Positions 1 to 7,834 of a stretch of DNA of 64,000 bases are shown here, piece after piece (within the stretch, counting starts at the first letter, position 1; the number at the start of each line of letters is the position of its first letter). The position numbers and the translations under genes are program-made. The stretch is from the NCBI RefSeq assembly GCF_900106035.1, contig NZ_FNUC01000003.1, positions 124,001-188,000 on the forward strand. The letters are read 5' to 3'. Source of the stretch: Jiangella alba. GTDB taxonomy: Bacteria; Actinomycetota; Actinomycetes; Jiangellales; Jiangellaceae. The notes below the pieces were generated by a model. It was not told the DNA's origin. It was given only the letters and a program-made list of their open reading frames with translations, and ran no database searches.

Positions 1-37
1 TGACCGCCGTCAGTCGTGCGAGCTCGCCGATGCGCAC
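1..37 (-). CDS. MerR-family transcriptional regulator, N-terminus only
   Basis: Only the first 12 codons lie in the window. The minus strand reads VRIGELARLTAV from a GTG at 37, the typical opening of the winged-helix DNA-binding domain of MerR regulators. A GGAG ribosome-binding site sits 7 bases upstream (48 to 45). The gene diverges from the ene-reductase at 92, and a perfect inverted repeat lies between that gene's -35 and -10 boxes, which is the usual MerR operator position. It therefore probably controls the ene-reductase. The effector is unknown because the sensor domain is outside the window. Confidence 0.75.
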   Translation of the reverse strand, partial: MRIGELARLTAV

Positions 38-53
38 GCGGGGTCTCCAGGGG

Positions 54-85
54 TTGAAACTGACATCAATGTCAGATTCTACCGT
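54..85 (+). promoter_or_regulatory. MerR-type promoter with operator for the ene-reductase
   Basis: A -35 box TTGAAA (54-59) and a -10 box TACCGT (80-85) are separated by 20 bp, longer than the optimal 17 bp, as at MerR-activated promoters. The spacer holds the perfect inverted repeat CTGACATCAATGTCAG (60-75). The -10 box ends 6 bases before the ATG at 92, so the transcript should start at the A of the start codon and be leaderless. Confidence 0.65.
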
Positions 86-91
86 GGCCGC

Positions 92-1168
92 ATGACTGCG
101 AACGCCCTCTTCACGCCGGTCGGCGCCGGCGGCCTGCGGCTGCCGAACCGCATCGTGATGGCCCCGATGACGCGGCTGCGGGCCGCTGTGGACGGGACGC
201 CGACGCCGGAGATGGCCGAGTACTACGCCCAGCGCGCGTGCGCGGGGCTGATCGTCACGGAGGGGATCTGGCCCGAGCCGGCGGGGCAGAGCGAGTGGCG
301 GGTTCCCGGCCTGAGCGGCGAACGGCACGTCGACGGCTGGCGGGCGGTCACCGCCGCCGTCCATGCGGCCGGCGGTGTCGTCGTGGCCCAGCTCATGCAC
401 GGCGGCCGCAATGGGCACCCGGCCGCGCGGTTCGACGGATCGACGCCGGCCGGACCGTCGGCCGTCGCGAAGACCGAGCCGGTGCATCTGCCGGACGGGA
501 CGAAGGCGGTGCCGCCGACGCCGCGCGCGATGACGCGCGCCGACATCGACCGGGCGGTCGCGGCGTACGCGACGGCGGCGGCGAACGCGGTCGCGGCCGG
601 GTTCGACGGCGTCGAGATCCACGCCGCCAACAGCTACCTGCCGCACCAGTTCCTGGCCGACAACACCAACCTGCGCACCGACGAGTACGGCGGCGGCGTG
701 GCTGGGCGCATCCGCTTCCCGCTGCGGGTCGCCCGGGCCGTCGCGGACGCCGTCGGCGCCGCCCGGACCGGTATCCGGCTCTCGCCCGGCAACCCGCAGT
801 TCGAGATGCGCGAGAGCGACCTCGCCCCCGTCTACCGGGCGTTGCTCGGCGAGCTCGACCCGCTCGGCCTGGCCTACCTGCACCTCACCGACGACGACGC
901 CTACCCCGCACTGGCCGACCTGCGGCCGCGGTGGTCCGGCACGTTGATCGCGAACGTCGGCGAGAACCGGGCGCCCACGACCGCGGAGGCGGCGGCGCGT
1001 GTCATCGCCGACGGGCTGGCCGACGCGGTGTCGTTCGGGCGCGGCTTCCTCGTCAACCCGGACCTGCCGTACCGGCTGCGGCACGGACTGTCCTGGAACC
1101 CGCTGGACGAGGCGCACCTCTACACCCCGGGTCCGGTCGGGTACACGGACTATCCGGCCGTGGGTTGA
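92..1168 (+). CDS. Old-yellow-enzyme family alkene reductase
   Basis: This 358-residue protein is an FMN-dependent ene-reductase of the NemA/OYE family, which reduces activated C=C bonds of enones, nitroesters or similar electrophiles with NAD(P)H. The N-terminus (LFTPVGAGGLRLPNRIVMAP) is the typical start of the TIM barrel. The substrate-binding pair His177/Asn180 and the proton-donor-position Tyr182 are in HAANSY, and the family motif NTNLRTDEYGG follows at 191-201. Length is normal for the family. The ATG at 92 is supported by a -10 box 6 bases upstream. The divergent MerR gene suggests induction by an electrophile. The physiological substrate cannot be told from the sequence. Confidence 0.9.
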   Translation: MTANALFTPVGAGGLRLPNRIVMAPMTRLRAAVDGTPTPEMAEYYAQRACAGLIVTEGIWPEPAGQSEWRVPGLSGERHVDGWRAVTAAVHAAGGVVVAQLMHGGRNGHPAARFDGSTPAGPSAVAKTEPVHLPDGTKAVPPTPRAMTRADIDRAVAAYATAAANAVAAGFDGVEIHAANSYLPHQFLADNTNLRTDEYGGGVAGRIRFPLRVARAVADAVGAARTGIRLSPGNPQFEMRESDLAPVYRALLGELDPLGLAYLHLTDDDAYPALADLRPRWSGTLIANVGENRAPTTAEAAARVIADGLADAVSFGRGFLVNPDLPYRLRHGLSWNPLDEAHLYTPGPVGYTDYPAVG

Positions 1169-1199
1169 CCTGCGGTGAGACCCGGCGGCGACGGCGCGA

Positions 1200-1233
1200 A
1201 CCGGCGGGGCGGTCACCACGGCGCCCCGCCGGT
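1200..1233. terminator. Strong GC hairpin between convergent genes
   Basis: The sequence ACCGGCGGGGC (1200-1210) and its exact complement GCCCCGCCGGT (1223-1233) form an 11-bp stem with a 12-base loop. It lies 31 bases after the ene-reductase stop and between convergent genes. There is no U-run, so it would be a U-less actinobacterial terminator if functional. The rest of the gap to 1358 shows nothing else. Confidence 0.45.
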
Positions 1234-1358
1234 CGTACGAGTGGTGCGGACCGACAGCTGGATCGGCCCGCGCTTCGGATCATGATCAACTCCGGCGGAC
1301 CTGTCAAGATCGCGTCCGCCGGCTGGCGGGGCGGCGGCGATCCGGGCGCCGCCGTCGG

Positions 1359-1772
1359 TCAGCCGTCGAGGCCGATGCGGACGGTGTCGAGCAGGTCGGC
1401 CGGCTGGCAGCGTTTCGCCACCTGGCCGACCGGCACCCACTCGGACGCGGTGTACTCGGCGCTGAGCTGGACGGACGTGCCCCACGGCAGCTCGATGCGG
1501 TACACGGCGACCTCGGGGTCGTCGACGCGGACGGGTTCGGGGGTGGCGACGATGCCGGTCTCTTCGCGCAGCTCACGGGCGGCGCAGTCGGCGATCTTCT
1601 CGCCCGGCTGCCTGACGCCGCCGGGCGGCACCCAGGCCCACTCGCCCTCGAGGGACTCGATGTCGGCCGGGTGCAGGAGCAGCACGTGCGGCCCCTTCGG
1701 CCCCCGGCTGGTCACGACGATCGTGGCGACATCCGGGCCGTTCTCGAGCGCCTCGTTGGTCGGGTCGGTCAT
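1359..1772 (-). CDS. Nudix hydrolase
   Basis: This 137-residue Nudix-family protein should hydrolyse a nucleoside diphosphate linked to another moiety; the substrate is unknown. The Nudix box is complete: G-VRQPG-E, seven residues, then RELREETGI, matching Gx5Ex7REUxEExGU. The core strand VLLLHP and the WAWVPPGG turn before the box are also typical. The frame stays open further upstream, but the ATG at 1772 (MTDPTNEALE) gives a normal family length, and the upstream extension is Arg/Pro-rich and looks non-coding. It diverges from the desaturase gene across about 170 bases that hold the desaturase promoter. Confidence 0.85.
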   Translation of the reverse strand: MTDPTNEALENGPDVATIVVTSRGPKGPHVLLLHPADIESLEGEWAWVPPGGVRQPGEKIADCAARELREETGIVATPEPVRVDDPEVAVYRIELPWGTSVQLSAEYTASEWVPVGQVAKRCQPADLLDTVRIGLDG

Positions 1773-1910
1773 GGCGGACAAGTGTGACGCATGACGTGGC
1801 CGAATGCGGCCGTATCGGCAGGATCGCGTCGTCCGGCGCGTCGCGGACGGCGCGGTCGCGGGCGCTCGCGGTGGGGCTAGCCCTACCGCAGGCTCGGGTG
1901 GCAACCGGCC

Positions 1911-1938
1911 TGACCTGCCGATCACACGTACGTATGAT
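1911..1938 (+). promoter_or_regulatory. Desaturase promoter overlapping a near-perfect palindrome
   Basis: The -10 box TATGAT (1933-1938) lies 7 bases before the ATG at 1946, giving an essentially leaderless mRNA. A weak -35 (TGACCT, 1911-1916) is 16 bp upstream. The 18-bp sequence ATCACACGTACGTATGAT (1921-1938) is a palindrome with one mismatched pair (8 of 9 pairs) and covers the -10 box. This is a typical repressor site. The TetR protein encoded at 3054-3620 is the obvious candidate, by inference only. Confidence 0.6.
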
Positions 1939-1945
1939 TTCGATC

Positions 1946-3049
1946 ATGACAGCTCTTGACGCCATGACCAGCACCGATGCCGTCCGGGATCGTCCGCGGC
2001 AACGATTCGTCACCGACTATGCGGAGCTCTCCCAGCGCGTGCGCGACGCCGGCCTGCTGCGGCGGCGGCCGGTCTACTACGCGATCCGGGCCGGGCTCCT
2101 GGCGGCGGCGTTCGCCGGCGGCGTGGCGGCGTTCCTCGCCCTGGGTGACTCGTGGTGGCAGTTGCTGCTGGCGGCCGGGCTCGGCCTGCTGCTGACCCAG
2201 GTGGCCTACCTCGGTCACGACGCGGCACACCGGCAGATCTTCGTGTCGGGCCGGCGCAACGAGCTGACCGCGCTGCTGCTGGGCAACGTCGTCGTCGGGC
2301 TGAGCCACGGCTGGTGGATGTCCAAGCACAGCCGGCACCACGCCAACCCGAACAAGGTGGACGTCGACCCCGACGTCGAGGCGTCGGTGCTGGTGTTCAC
2401 CAGCGACGTGGCGGCCGAGCGGCGCGTGCGCAAGGGGTTCGGCGGCTGGTGGGTGCGCCATCAGGGGACGGTGTTCTTCCCGCTGCTGCTGCTGGCCGGG
2501 CTGAACATGCACGTCAGCGGGCTGCGGACGGTGTTCGGGCGCGGCCGCGTCAAGTTCCGGGCGGTGGAGATCCCGCTGCTGCTGGCCCGGCTCGTGCTGT
2601 ACCCCGTCGCGCTGTTCTCGTTCCTCTCGCCGGGCATCGCGGCCGCGTTCCTGGCCGTCCAGCTGGCGGTGTTCGGGGTGTCGATGGGCGCCACGTTCGC
2701 GCCGAACCACAAGGGCATGCCGATGATCCCCAAGGACCTGACCCTCGACTACCTGCGCCGGCAGGTGCTGACCAGCCGCAACGTCCGCGGCAGCCGGTTC
2801 GTGGACGTCGCGATGGGCGGGCTGAACTTCCAGATCGAGCACCACCTGTTCCCGAGCATGCCGAGCTCCACCCTGCGCGCGGCCCGCCCGATCGTGCGGC
2901 AGTTCTGCGCCGAGCGCGGCGTGCCCTACACCGAGGCGGGCGTGCTGGAGTCGTGGCGCATCGTGGTCGGGCACCTCAACCGGGTCGGCACCACGAACGT
3001 CGACCTGTTCGAGTGCCCCATGGTCAGCCGGCTGCGCGCGCCCGCCTGA
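1946..3049 (+). CDS. Membrane fatty-acid desaturase (acyl-lipid/acyl-CoA type)
   Basis: This 367-residue integral membrane di-iron desaturase would introduce a double bond into a fatty acyl chain. The three histidine boxes are present: HDAAH (from residue 91), HSRHH (from 128) and QIEHH (from 296). Hydrophobic segments around residues 45-90 and 185-250 fit the four-helix membrane topology. Two other in-frame starts exist (1784 and 1934), but the -10 box TATGAT overlaps the 1934 ATG and points to 1946. The frame upstream of this is Arg/Ser-rich and unlike a desaturase. The QIEHHLFP box is typical of front-end/linoleoyl-CoA-desaturase-like members. The regiochemistry is unknown. A convergent TetR gene follows after 4 bases. 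Confidence 0.88.
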   Translation: MTALDAMTSTDAVRDRPRQRFVTDYAELSQRVRDAGLLRRRPVYYAIRAGLLAAAFAGGVAAFLALGDSWWQLLLAAGLGLLLTQVAYLGHDAAHRQIFVSGRRNELTALLLGNVVVGLSHGWWMSKHSRHHANPNKVDVDPDVEASVLVFTSDVAAERRVRKGFGGWWVRHQGTVFFPLLLLAGLNMHVSGLRTVFGRGRVKFRAVEIPLLLARLVLYPVALFSFLSPGIAAAFLAVQLAVFGVSMGATFAPNHKGMPMIPKDLTLDYLRRQVLTSRNVRGSRFVDVAMGGLNFQIEHHLFPSMPSSTLRAARPIVRQFCAERGVPYTEAGVLESWRIVVGHLNRVGTTNVDLFECPMVSRLRAPA

Positions 3050-3053
3050 CCCG

Positions 3054-3620
3054 TCACTCGTCGGCGAGCTCCCCGAGCGCCCCGGCCAGCAAGGCCGCGT
3101 CGGGCAGCGACTCGGGGTCGACGAGCGCCTGCGCGACCACGCCCGTCACCAGCGCGTAGACGAGCGTGCCGAGTCCTTGCGCGGCCGGGGAGTCCGCGTC
3201 GACGGACGGCCGGCCGAGCACGATCGCGGCCAGCGCCGCCCGTCCGCGGGCATGGCCGGCCGCGATCTCGGCGCGCAGTTCGTCGTCGAATTTCGACTGG
3301 GTGAGTGCCAGCAGGCTGGCCGCCTGGATGTCGCCGGAGCGCGGGATCATCTCCAGCAGGGTGGTCAGCAGCGCGCCGAGGCGCTCGGCCCGGGTCGCGC
3401 CGCCCGCCGCCCGCGCGGCCGCCTCGACGGTGTCGCCCCACTCGCTGCTCAGCTCGATCGCGGCGAGGTTCATCAGCCGGTCCTTCGAGCCGAAGTAGTA
3501 GCTGATCGACCCCAGGTTGGCGGCCGCCGCGCCGGCGATGTCGCGGGCGGTGGTGCCGCTGTAGCCCTTCTCGACCAGACACTTCTTCGCCCCCGCGATG
3601 AGGGCTTCGCGCTGCGACAT
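3054..3620 (-). CDS. TetR-family transcriptional regulator
   Basis: This 188-residue protein has the N-terminal TetR helix-turn-helix. The opening MSQREALIAGAKKCLVEKGY is followed by TTARDIAGAAAANLGSISYY, the recognition helix ending in the characteristic YYxF-K/R pattern (YYFGSKDRL). The C-terminal part is the variable ligand-binding domain. It is convergent with the desaturase (stop codons 4 bases apart) and lies 5 bases downstream of the Lrp-type gene in the same direction, so the two regulators are probably cotranscribed. It may repress the desaturase through the palindrome at 1921-1938; that is inferred from position and site geometry. The ligand could be an acyl-CoA. Confidence 0.88.
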   Translation of the reverse strand: MSQREALIAGAKKCLVEKGYSGTTARDIAGAAAANLGSISYYFGSKDRLMNLAAIELSSEWGDTVEAAARAAGGATRAERLGALLTTLLEMIPRSGDIQAASLLALTQSKFDDELRAEIAAGHARGRAALAAIVLGRPSVDADSPAAQGLGTLVYALVTGVVAQALVDPESLPDAALLAGALGELADE

Positions 3621-3625
3621 GGTCG

Positions 3626-4108
3626 TCAGCGTACGGACGCGAGACGCGCGAGGAGAGGGGTGATGCGGTAGGGGACGAGCTCGCGCATGACCAGCGCGGT
3701 GTTGGTGCGCTCGACGCCGGGGATGGCCAGGATCTGGCCGGCGATGCGGTAGAGGTCGGTGTCGTCGACGGCGACGATGTGGACGAGCAGGTCGGTGGGG
3801 CCGCTGATGCCGTGGACCTGCAGCACTTCGGGGATGTCAGCGAGCGCGGCGCCGACCTCGTCGAGGAAGCGTTGGGTGACCTGGGTGGTGACGAACGCCG
3901 TCAGCGGGTAGCCGAGCGTGCGAGGGACGACCCGGCGTTCGAACGAGTCGAGGACGCCCGCACCCTCCAGCCGGGTCAGGCGGGCCTGGACGGTGTTGCG
4001 GGAGAGCTTCAGCCGGTCGGCGAGGGCGAGGACGGTGGCGCGCGGGCTCTCGGTGAGCGCGGCCACCAGCCGCGCGTCGGTGGCGTCGAGTCGGTCGTGC
4101 GTGGGCAT
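3626..4108 (-). CDS. Lrp/AsnC-family transcriptional regulator
   Basis: This 160-residue protein has the standard Lrp layout. The N-terminal winged helix (LDATDARLVAALTESPRATV, then LADRLKLSRNTVQARLTRLE) is followed by a RAM/AsnC ligand-binding domain (DLLVHIVAVDDTDLY, IPGVERTNTALVMREL). The frame continues far upstream on the minus strand, but only the segment from the ATG at 4108 resembles a protein family. A minus-strand -10 box TATGCT (4152-4147) fits this start with a leader of about 30 bases. It diverges from the thiamine-diphosphate enzyme at 4241 and probably controls it in response to an amino acid or keto acid. Confidence 0.88.
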   Translation of the reverse strand: MPTHDRLDATDARLVAALTESPRATVLALADRLKLSRNTVQARLTRLEGAGVLDSFERRVVPRTLGYPLTAFVTTQVTQRFLDEVGAALADIPEVLQVHGISGPTDLLVHIVAVDDTDLYRIAGQILAIPGVERTNTALVMRELVPYRITPLLARLASVR

Positions 4109-4240
4109 TGTGCTCGCTCCCGTCCCCGGTCGGCGTGGTCCGCCTGAGCATACTGCTGAATCTCGACTCGATAGATGGTGCAACCTGGGCTGGTCGTGCT
4201 GTGATCGAGCGCATTCTGTCCGAACGGCGTGGAGGTCGGG

Positions 4241-6550
4241 ATGACGATGGTCGCGGCGGTGCCCGAGGCGGACCGGTTCGAGACGCTGCGCGAGATCGAG
4301 CGCCGGGTGCTGTGGTTGTCGACCGCGATGGTCCACCACGCGAACCGCGTCCGGCCGAACCCGTCGGGCGTGAAGGTCGGCGGTCACCAGGCGTCGTCGG
4401 CGTCGATGACCACCCTCATGACGTCGCTGTGGTTCCGGCACCTGCGCGCCGAGGACCGGGTGTCGGTGAAGCCGCACGCGTCGCCCGTCCTGCACGCCGT
4501 CAACTACCTGCTCGGCCGGCTCGACGCGGCGAAGCTGACGACGCTGCGCGAGTACGGCGGCCTGCAGAGCTACCCGAGCCGGTCGAAGGACCCGGACCCG
4601 GTCGACTACTCCACCGGCTCGGTCGGCATCGGGGCGACGGCGCCGATCTGGGGCGCGCTGGCCGGCCGGTACGTGGGCGCGTCCGGCACCGGACGGCAGT
4701 ACTCGCTGGTCGGCGACGCCGAGCTGGACGAGGGCGCGGTCTGGGAGGCGATCCTCGACCCGCAGGTCGCCGAGCTGGGCGAGATCGTCTGGATCGTCGA
4801 CGTGAACCGGCAGTCGCTGGACCGCGTCGTGCCCGGCATCGCGATCCCGCGGCTGCAGGGCATGTTCGCCGCCGCCGGCTGGCAGGTGCTGACGGTGAAG
4901 TACGGCCGGCTGCTGGACGAGCTGTTCGCCCGGCCGGGCGGCGCGGCGCTGCGCGACCGGCTGGACCGGATGTCCAACCCCGAGTACCAGCGGCTGCTGC
5001 GCTGCACGGCCGCGGAGCTGCGCGACCGGCTGCCCGACGGCGACGCCGCGGTCGGCGAGCTGCTCGCCGGCGTCGACGACGACGCCCTGCTGGCCGCGGT
5101 GCGCAACCTCGGCGGTCACGACCTGCCCGCGCTGGACGCCGCGCTGGGCGCCGTCGACGACACCCGGCCGTCGGTGATCTTCGCCTACACCATCAAGGGC
5201 CACGGCCTGCCCACCGAGGGGCACCCGCAGAACCACTCCGCCCTCCTCACCGACGCGCAGCTGCACGCCCTCGCCGCCACCCTTGGCGTCGACCCGGACC
5301 GGCCATGGGAACGGTTCGCCGACGGCACCGACGCCGGCCGGCTGTGCGCGGCGACGGCGGACCGGCTGGCTCCGCCGGACCTGCGCCCGGCGGCCGCGCC
5401 CGAGCTGCCGGTGGACCTCGGCCGGACGCCGACCGGCAGCGCGACCACTCAGGCCGCGCTCGGCCGGGCGCTGGTCGACCTCACCCGGCAGGCGCCCGAC
5501 GCGGCCCGGCGGGTCGTGACCGTCAGCCCGGACGTCTCGTCCTCGACCAACCTGGGCGGCTGGGTGAACAAGGTCGGCGTCTGGTCGCCGCGCGAACGGG
5601 TGGACTGGTTCGCCGACGACGCCGAGACCATCCTGCACTGGCGCGAGCGGCCGACCGGCCAGCACATCGAGCTGGGCATCGCCGAGACCAACCTGGTCGG
5701 GCTGCTCGGCGAGCTGGGCGCGACGTGGAGCCGGTGGGGCGAGCCGCTGCTGCCCATCGGCGTCCTCTACGACCCGTTCGTCGCGCGCGCCCTCGAGCCG
5801 TGGTCGTTCGGCATCTACGCCGGCGGCCAGTCGATCCTGGTCGGCACCCCGTCCGGCGTCACGCTGGCCCCCGAGGGCGGGGCGCACCAGTCGATCATCA
5901 CGCCGTCCATCGGGCTGGAGCAGCCCGGCTGCGTCAGCTACGAGCCGGCGTTCGCCATCGACCTGGAGTGGACGCTGCTCGCCGCGCTGGCCCGGCTCGG
6001 CCGGCCGGACGGCTCGTCGGCGTACCTGCGGCTGTCCACCCGCCCGGTCGACCAGACCCTCGCCGCCGTGCCCGCCGACCCGGCCGCCCGGGACCGGCGC
6101 CGCCGCCAGACCGTGGCCGGCGGCTACCCGCTGCGCCGGACCGCCCGGCCGGATGTCACCATCGCGGCCATGGGCGCGCTCGTCCCCGAGGCGCTGGCCG
6201 CGGCCGACCGGCTGGCCGAGAACGGGGTCGCCGCCGACGTCGTCTGCGTCACCAGCCCGGACCTGCTGTTCCGCGCCGTCCAGGCCCGCCGCGGCCGCGA
6301 CGACGCCCCGTCCTGGATCCTCGACCAGCTGCTGCCCGCCGGCCGCGCCTGCCCGCTCGTCACCGTCCTCGACGGGCACCCGCACACGCTGGCGTTCCTC
6401 GCCACCGTCCACCGGGTCGACCACCTCGCCCTCGGCGTCGCCGGGTTCGGCCAGTCCGGCTCGCTCGAGGACGTCTACCGTCACCACGGCGTCGACACCG
6501 ACAGCATCATCGGCGCGGCGCTCGACCTCACCGGTACGCTCCTCAGTTGA
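4241..6550 (+). CDS. AceE/transketolase-like thiamine-diphosphate enzyme
   Basis: This roughly 769-residue protein has the three-domain layout of transketolase and the homodimeric E1 of 2-oxoacid dehydrogenases. The N-terminal half has HASPVLHAVNYLLG and the ThDP motif starting GDAELDEG near residue 158 and ending at VDVNRQSLD. The central Pyr domain has LGIAETNLVGLLGELG, and a transketolase C-terminal domain follows. It is shorter than AceE (about 890 residues), and no E2 or E3 gene is nearby. It may therefore act alone or with lipoyl partners elsewhere. The ATG at 4241 is preceded by GGAGG at 4231-4235. The divergent Lrp gene and the downstream PucR/DadA genes suggest amino-acid-derived 2-oxoacid catabolism. 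The exact substrate is not assignable. Confidence 0.75.
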   Translation: MTMVAAVPEADRFETLREIERRVLWLSTAMVHHANRVRPNPSGVKVGGHQASSASMTTLMTSLWFRHLRAEDRVSVKPHASPVLHAVNYLLGRLDAAKLTTLREYGGLQSYPSRSKDPDPVDYSTGSVGIGATAPIWGALAGRYVGASGTGRQYSLVGDAELDEGAVWEAILDPQVAELGEIVWIVDVNRQSLDRVVPGIAIPRLQGMFAAAGWQVLTVKYGRLLDELFARPGGAALRDRLDRMSNPEYQRLLRCTAAELRDRLPDGDAAVGELLAGVDDDALLAAVRNLGGHDLPALDAALGAVDDTRPSVIFAYTIKGHGLPTEGHPQNHSALLTDAQLHALAATLGVDPDRPWERFADGTDAGRLCAATADRLAPPDLRPAAAPELPVDLGRTPTGSATTQAALGRALVDLTRQAPDAARRVVTVSPDVSSSTNLGGWVNKVGVWSPRERVDWFADDAETILHWRERPTGQHIELGIAETNLVGLLGELGATWSRWGEPLLPIGVLYDPFVARALEPWSFGIYAGGQSILVGTPSGVTLAPEGGAHQSIITPSIGLEQPGCVSYEPAFAIDLEWTLLAALARLGRPDGSSAYLRLSTRPVDQTLAAVPADPAARDRRRRQTVAGGYPLRRTARPDVTIAAMGALVPEALAAADRLAENGVAADVVCVTSPDLLFRAVQARRGRDDAPSWILDQLLPAGRACPLVTVLDGHPHTLAFLATVHRVDHLALGVAGFGQSGSLEDVYRHHGVDTDSIIGAALDLTGTLLS

Positions 6551-6551
6551 A

Positions 6552-6566
6552 GCGCCGCCGCGGCGC
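6552..6566 (+). terminator. Short hairpin after the ThDP enzyme gene
   Basis: GCGCCG (6552-6557) and CGGCGC (6561-6566) form a perfect 6-bp stem with a 3-base loop directly after the stop codon at 6548-6550. No U-run follows. It may terminate or stabilise the upstream mRNA before the PucR gene. Confidence 0.3.
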
Positions 6567-6588
6567 AGGACCGACCTGAGGAACCGAG

Positions 6589-7776
6589 TTGCGCAGTCTC
6601 TCGGAGGCACCCGACCTCTTCGCGATGGCGGGAGCGCTCGCGAACCTGCTGGGCGCACCGGTCACGATCGAGGACCACGACGCGAGGGTCCTGGCCTACT
6701 CCGACGGCCAGATGTCGGCCGACCAGGCGCGCACGGCGACCATCCTCGGCCGTCAGGTCCCGCCGGAGTACCGCGAGGCGTTGCGGGCCGCCGGCGTGTA
6801 CCGCCGCATCGCCACCCAGGACGGCGTCGTCTACGCCGACCTCGCCGACGCCGGGATGAAGCCGCGCGCCGTGGTCGGCATCCGCGCCGGCGACGAGCTG
6901 CTCGGGTCGATCTGGGCGCTCGTCCCCGGAACGCTCACCGCGGCGCAGGAGAAGGACCTGCTCGAGGCGGCCCCGATCGTCGCCGACGCCCTCCTGCGCA
7001 TCCGCGCCCGCGACGATCGGGCCGGCGAGCAGGTCGCCGCACTCCTCGAAGGCGGGGCCGACGCGGAGGCCGCGGCCGCCCGGCTCGGGCTGGCCGGCCG
7101 GCTCACCGTGCTGGCCGTCGCGACGACCGACGCGACCCGGGTCGACCGCACGGCCGGCGCGCTGACCCTGCGGCTGGCCGCCTCGGGGACGACGCCGGTC
7201 TCGGCCGTGCTCGACGGCGTGCTGTACGTCGTGGTCCCCGCCGAGGCCGACGTCGTGCACCGCATCGCGGCGGACTTCCTGCGCCGCGGCGGCGGCCCGC
7301 TCGTCGCCGGAATCGGGCGGACGGTTCCCGGCCCGGCGCAGGCCCATCGGTCCAGGTCCGACGCCGACAACATCGTCCGCATGCTGGCCGGCCGGGGCGC
7401 GGCCGGGGTGGCGCTGCCGATCCAGGACGCCTTCGTCGACGTCGTCACGGCCCGGGTCGCCGAGGTCATCGAGGCCGACGACCTCGGCGACTACGGCCCG
7501 CTGGCCGCGCTGGAGCGCTTCGACGCCGAGCGGGGCACGGACCTGGTGAAGACCGCGCGCGCCTACCTGGCCCGAGGCGGCGACGTCAGCGCGGCCGCCG
7601 CGGACCTCGTCGTGCACCCGAACACGCTGCGCAACCGGCTACGCAAGGCGCAGGAGGCCGTCGGGGTCGATCTCGACGACGCCGATACCAGACTGGCGCT
7701 GATGCTGCAGTTGAAGGCGGCGGCACTGGCCGATCGCACCGCGCGCGACGGGGAACGCTGGCCGCGCCGCCAATGA
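6589..7776 (+). CDS. PucR/CdaR-type transcriptional regulator
   Basis: This 395-residue protein matches the actinobacterial PucR-like architecture. An N-terminal GAF-like sensory region (residues about 10-140, PVTIEDHDARVLAYS) is followed by a GGDEF-like linker domain. A C-terminal PucR-type helix-turn-helix (about 320-375) has the signature YLARGGDVSAAAADL and VHPNTLRNRLRKAQE. The start is a TTG at 6589: GAGGA at 6578-6582 is 6 bases upstream, and no ATG or GTG fits as well. Such regulators usually activate nearby catabolic genes, here probably the DadA-like oxidoreductase 58 bases downstream. The inducer is unknown. Confidence 0.85.
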   Translation: MRSLSEAPDLFAMAGALANLLGAPVTIEDHDARVLAYSDGQMSADQARTATILGRQVPPEYREALRAAGVYRRIATQDGVVYADLADAGMKPRAVVGIRAGDELLGSIWALVPGTLTAAQEKDLLEAAPIVADALLRIRARDDRAGEQVAALLEGGADAEAAAARLGLAGRLTVLAVATTDATRVDRTAGALTLRLAASGTTPVSAVLDGVLYVVVPAEADVVHRIAADFLRRGGGPLVAGIGRTVPGPAQAHRSRSDADNIVRMLAGRGAAGVALPIQDAFVDVVTARVAEVIEADDLGDYGPLAALERFDAERGTDLVKTARAYLARGGDVSAAAADLVVHPNTLRNRLRKAQEAVGVDLDDADTRLALMLQLKAAALADRTARDGERWPRRQ

Positions 7777-7834
7777 CCCGGCGCCGCCGCCCGGTGACGA
7801 TGGTCACAAGCCGTCTCACCAGGAGGTTTCGTCC

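Noticed and set aside
4159-4175. Lrp operator between the Lrp and ThDP enzyme genes
   Set aside because: The dyad TCGACTCGA is short and its flanks do not pair well, too weak to call a site.
4109-6658. Long minus-strand extension upstream of the Lrp gene
   Set aside because: The frame is continuous with the Lrp gene but reads as low-complexity antisense of the ThDP enzyme. Only the part from 4108 matches a family.
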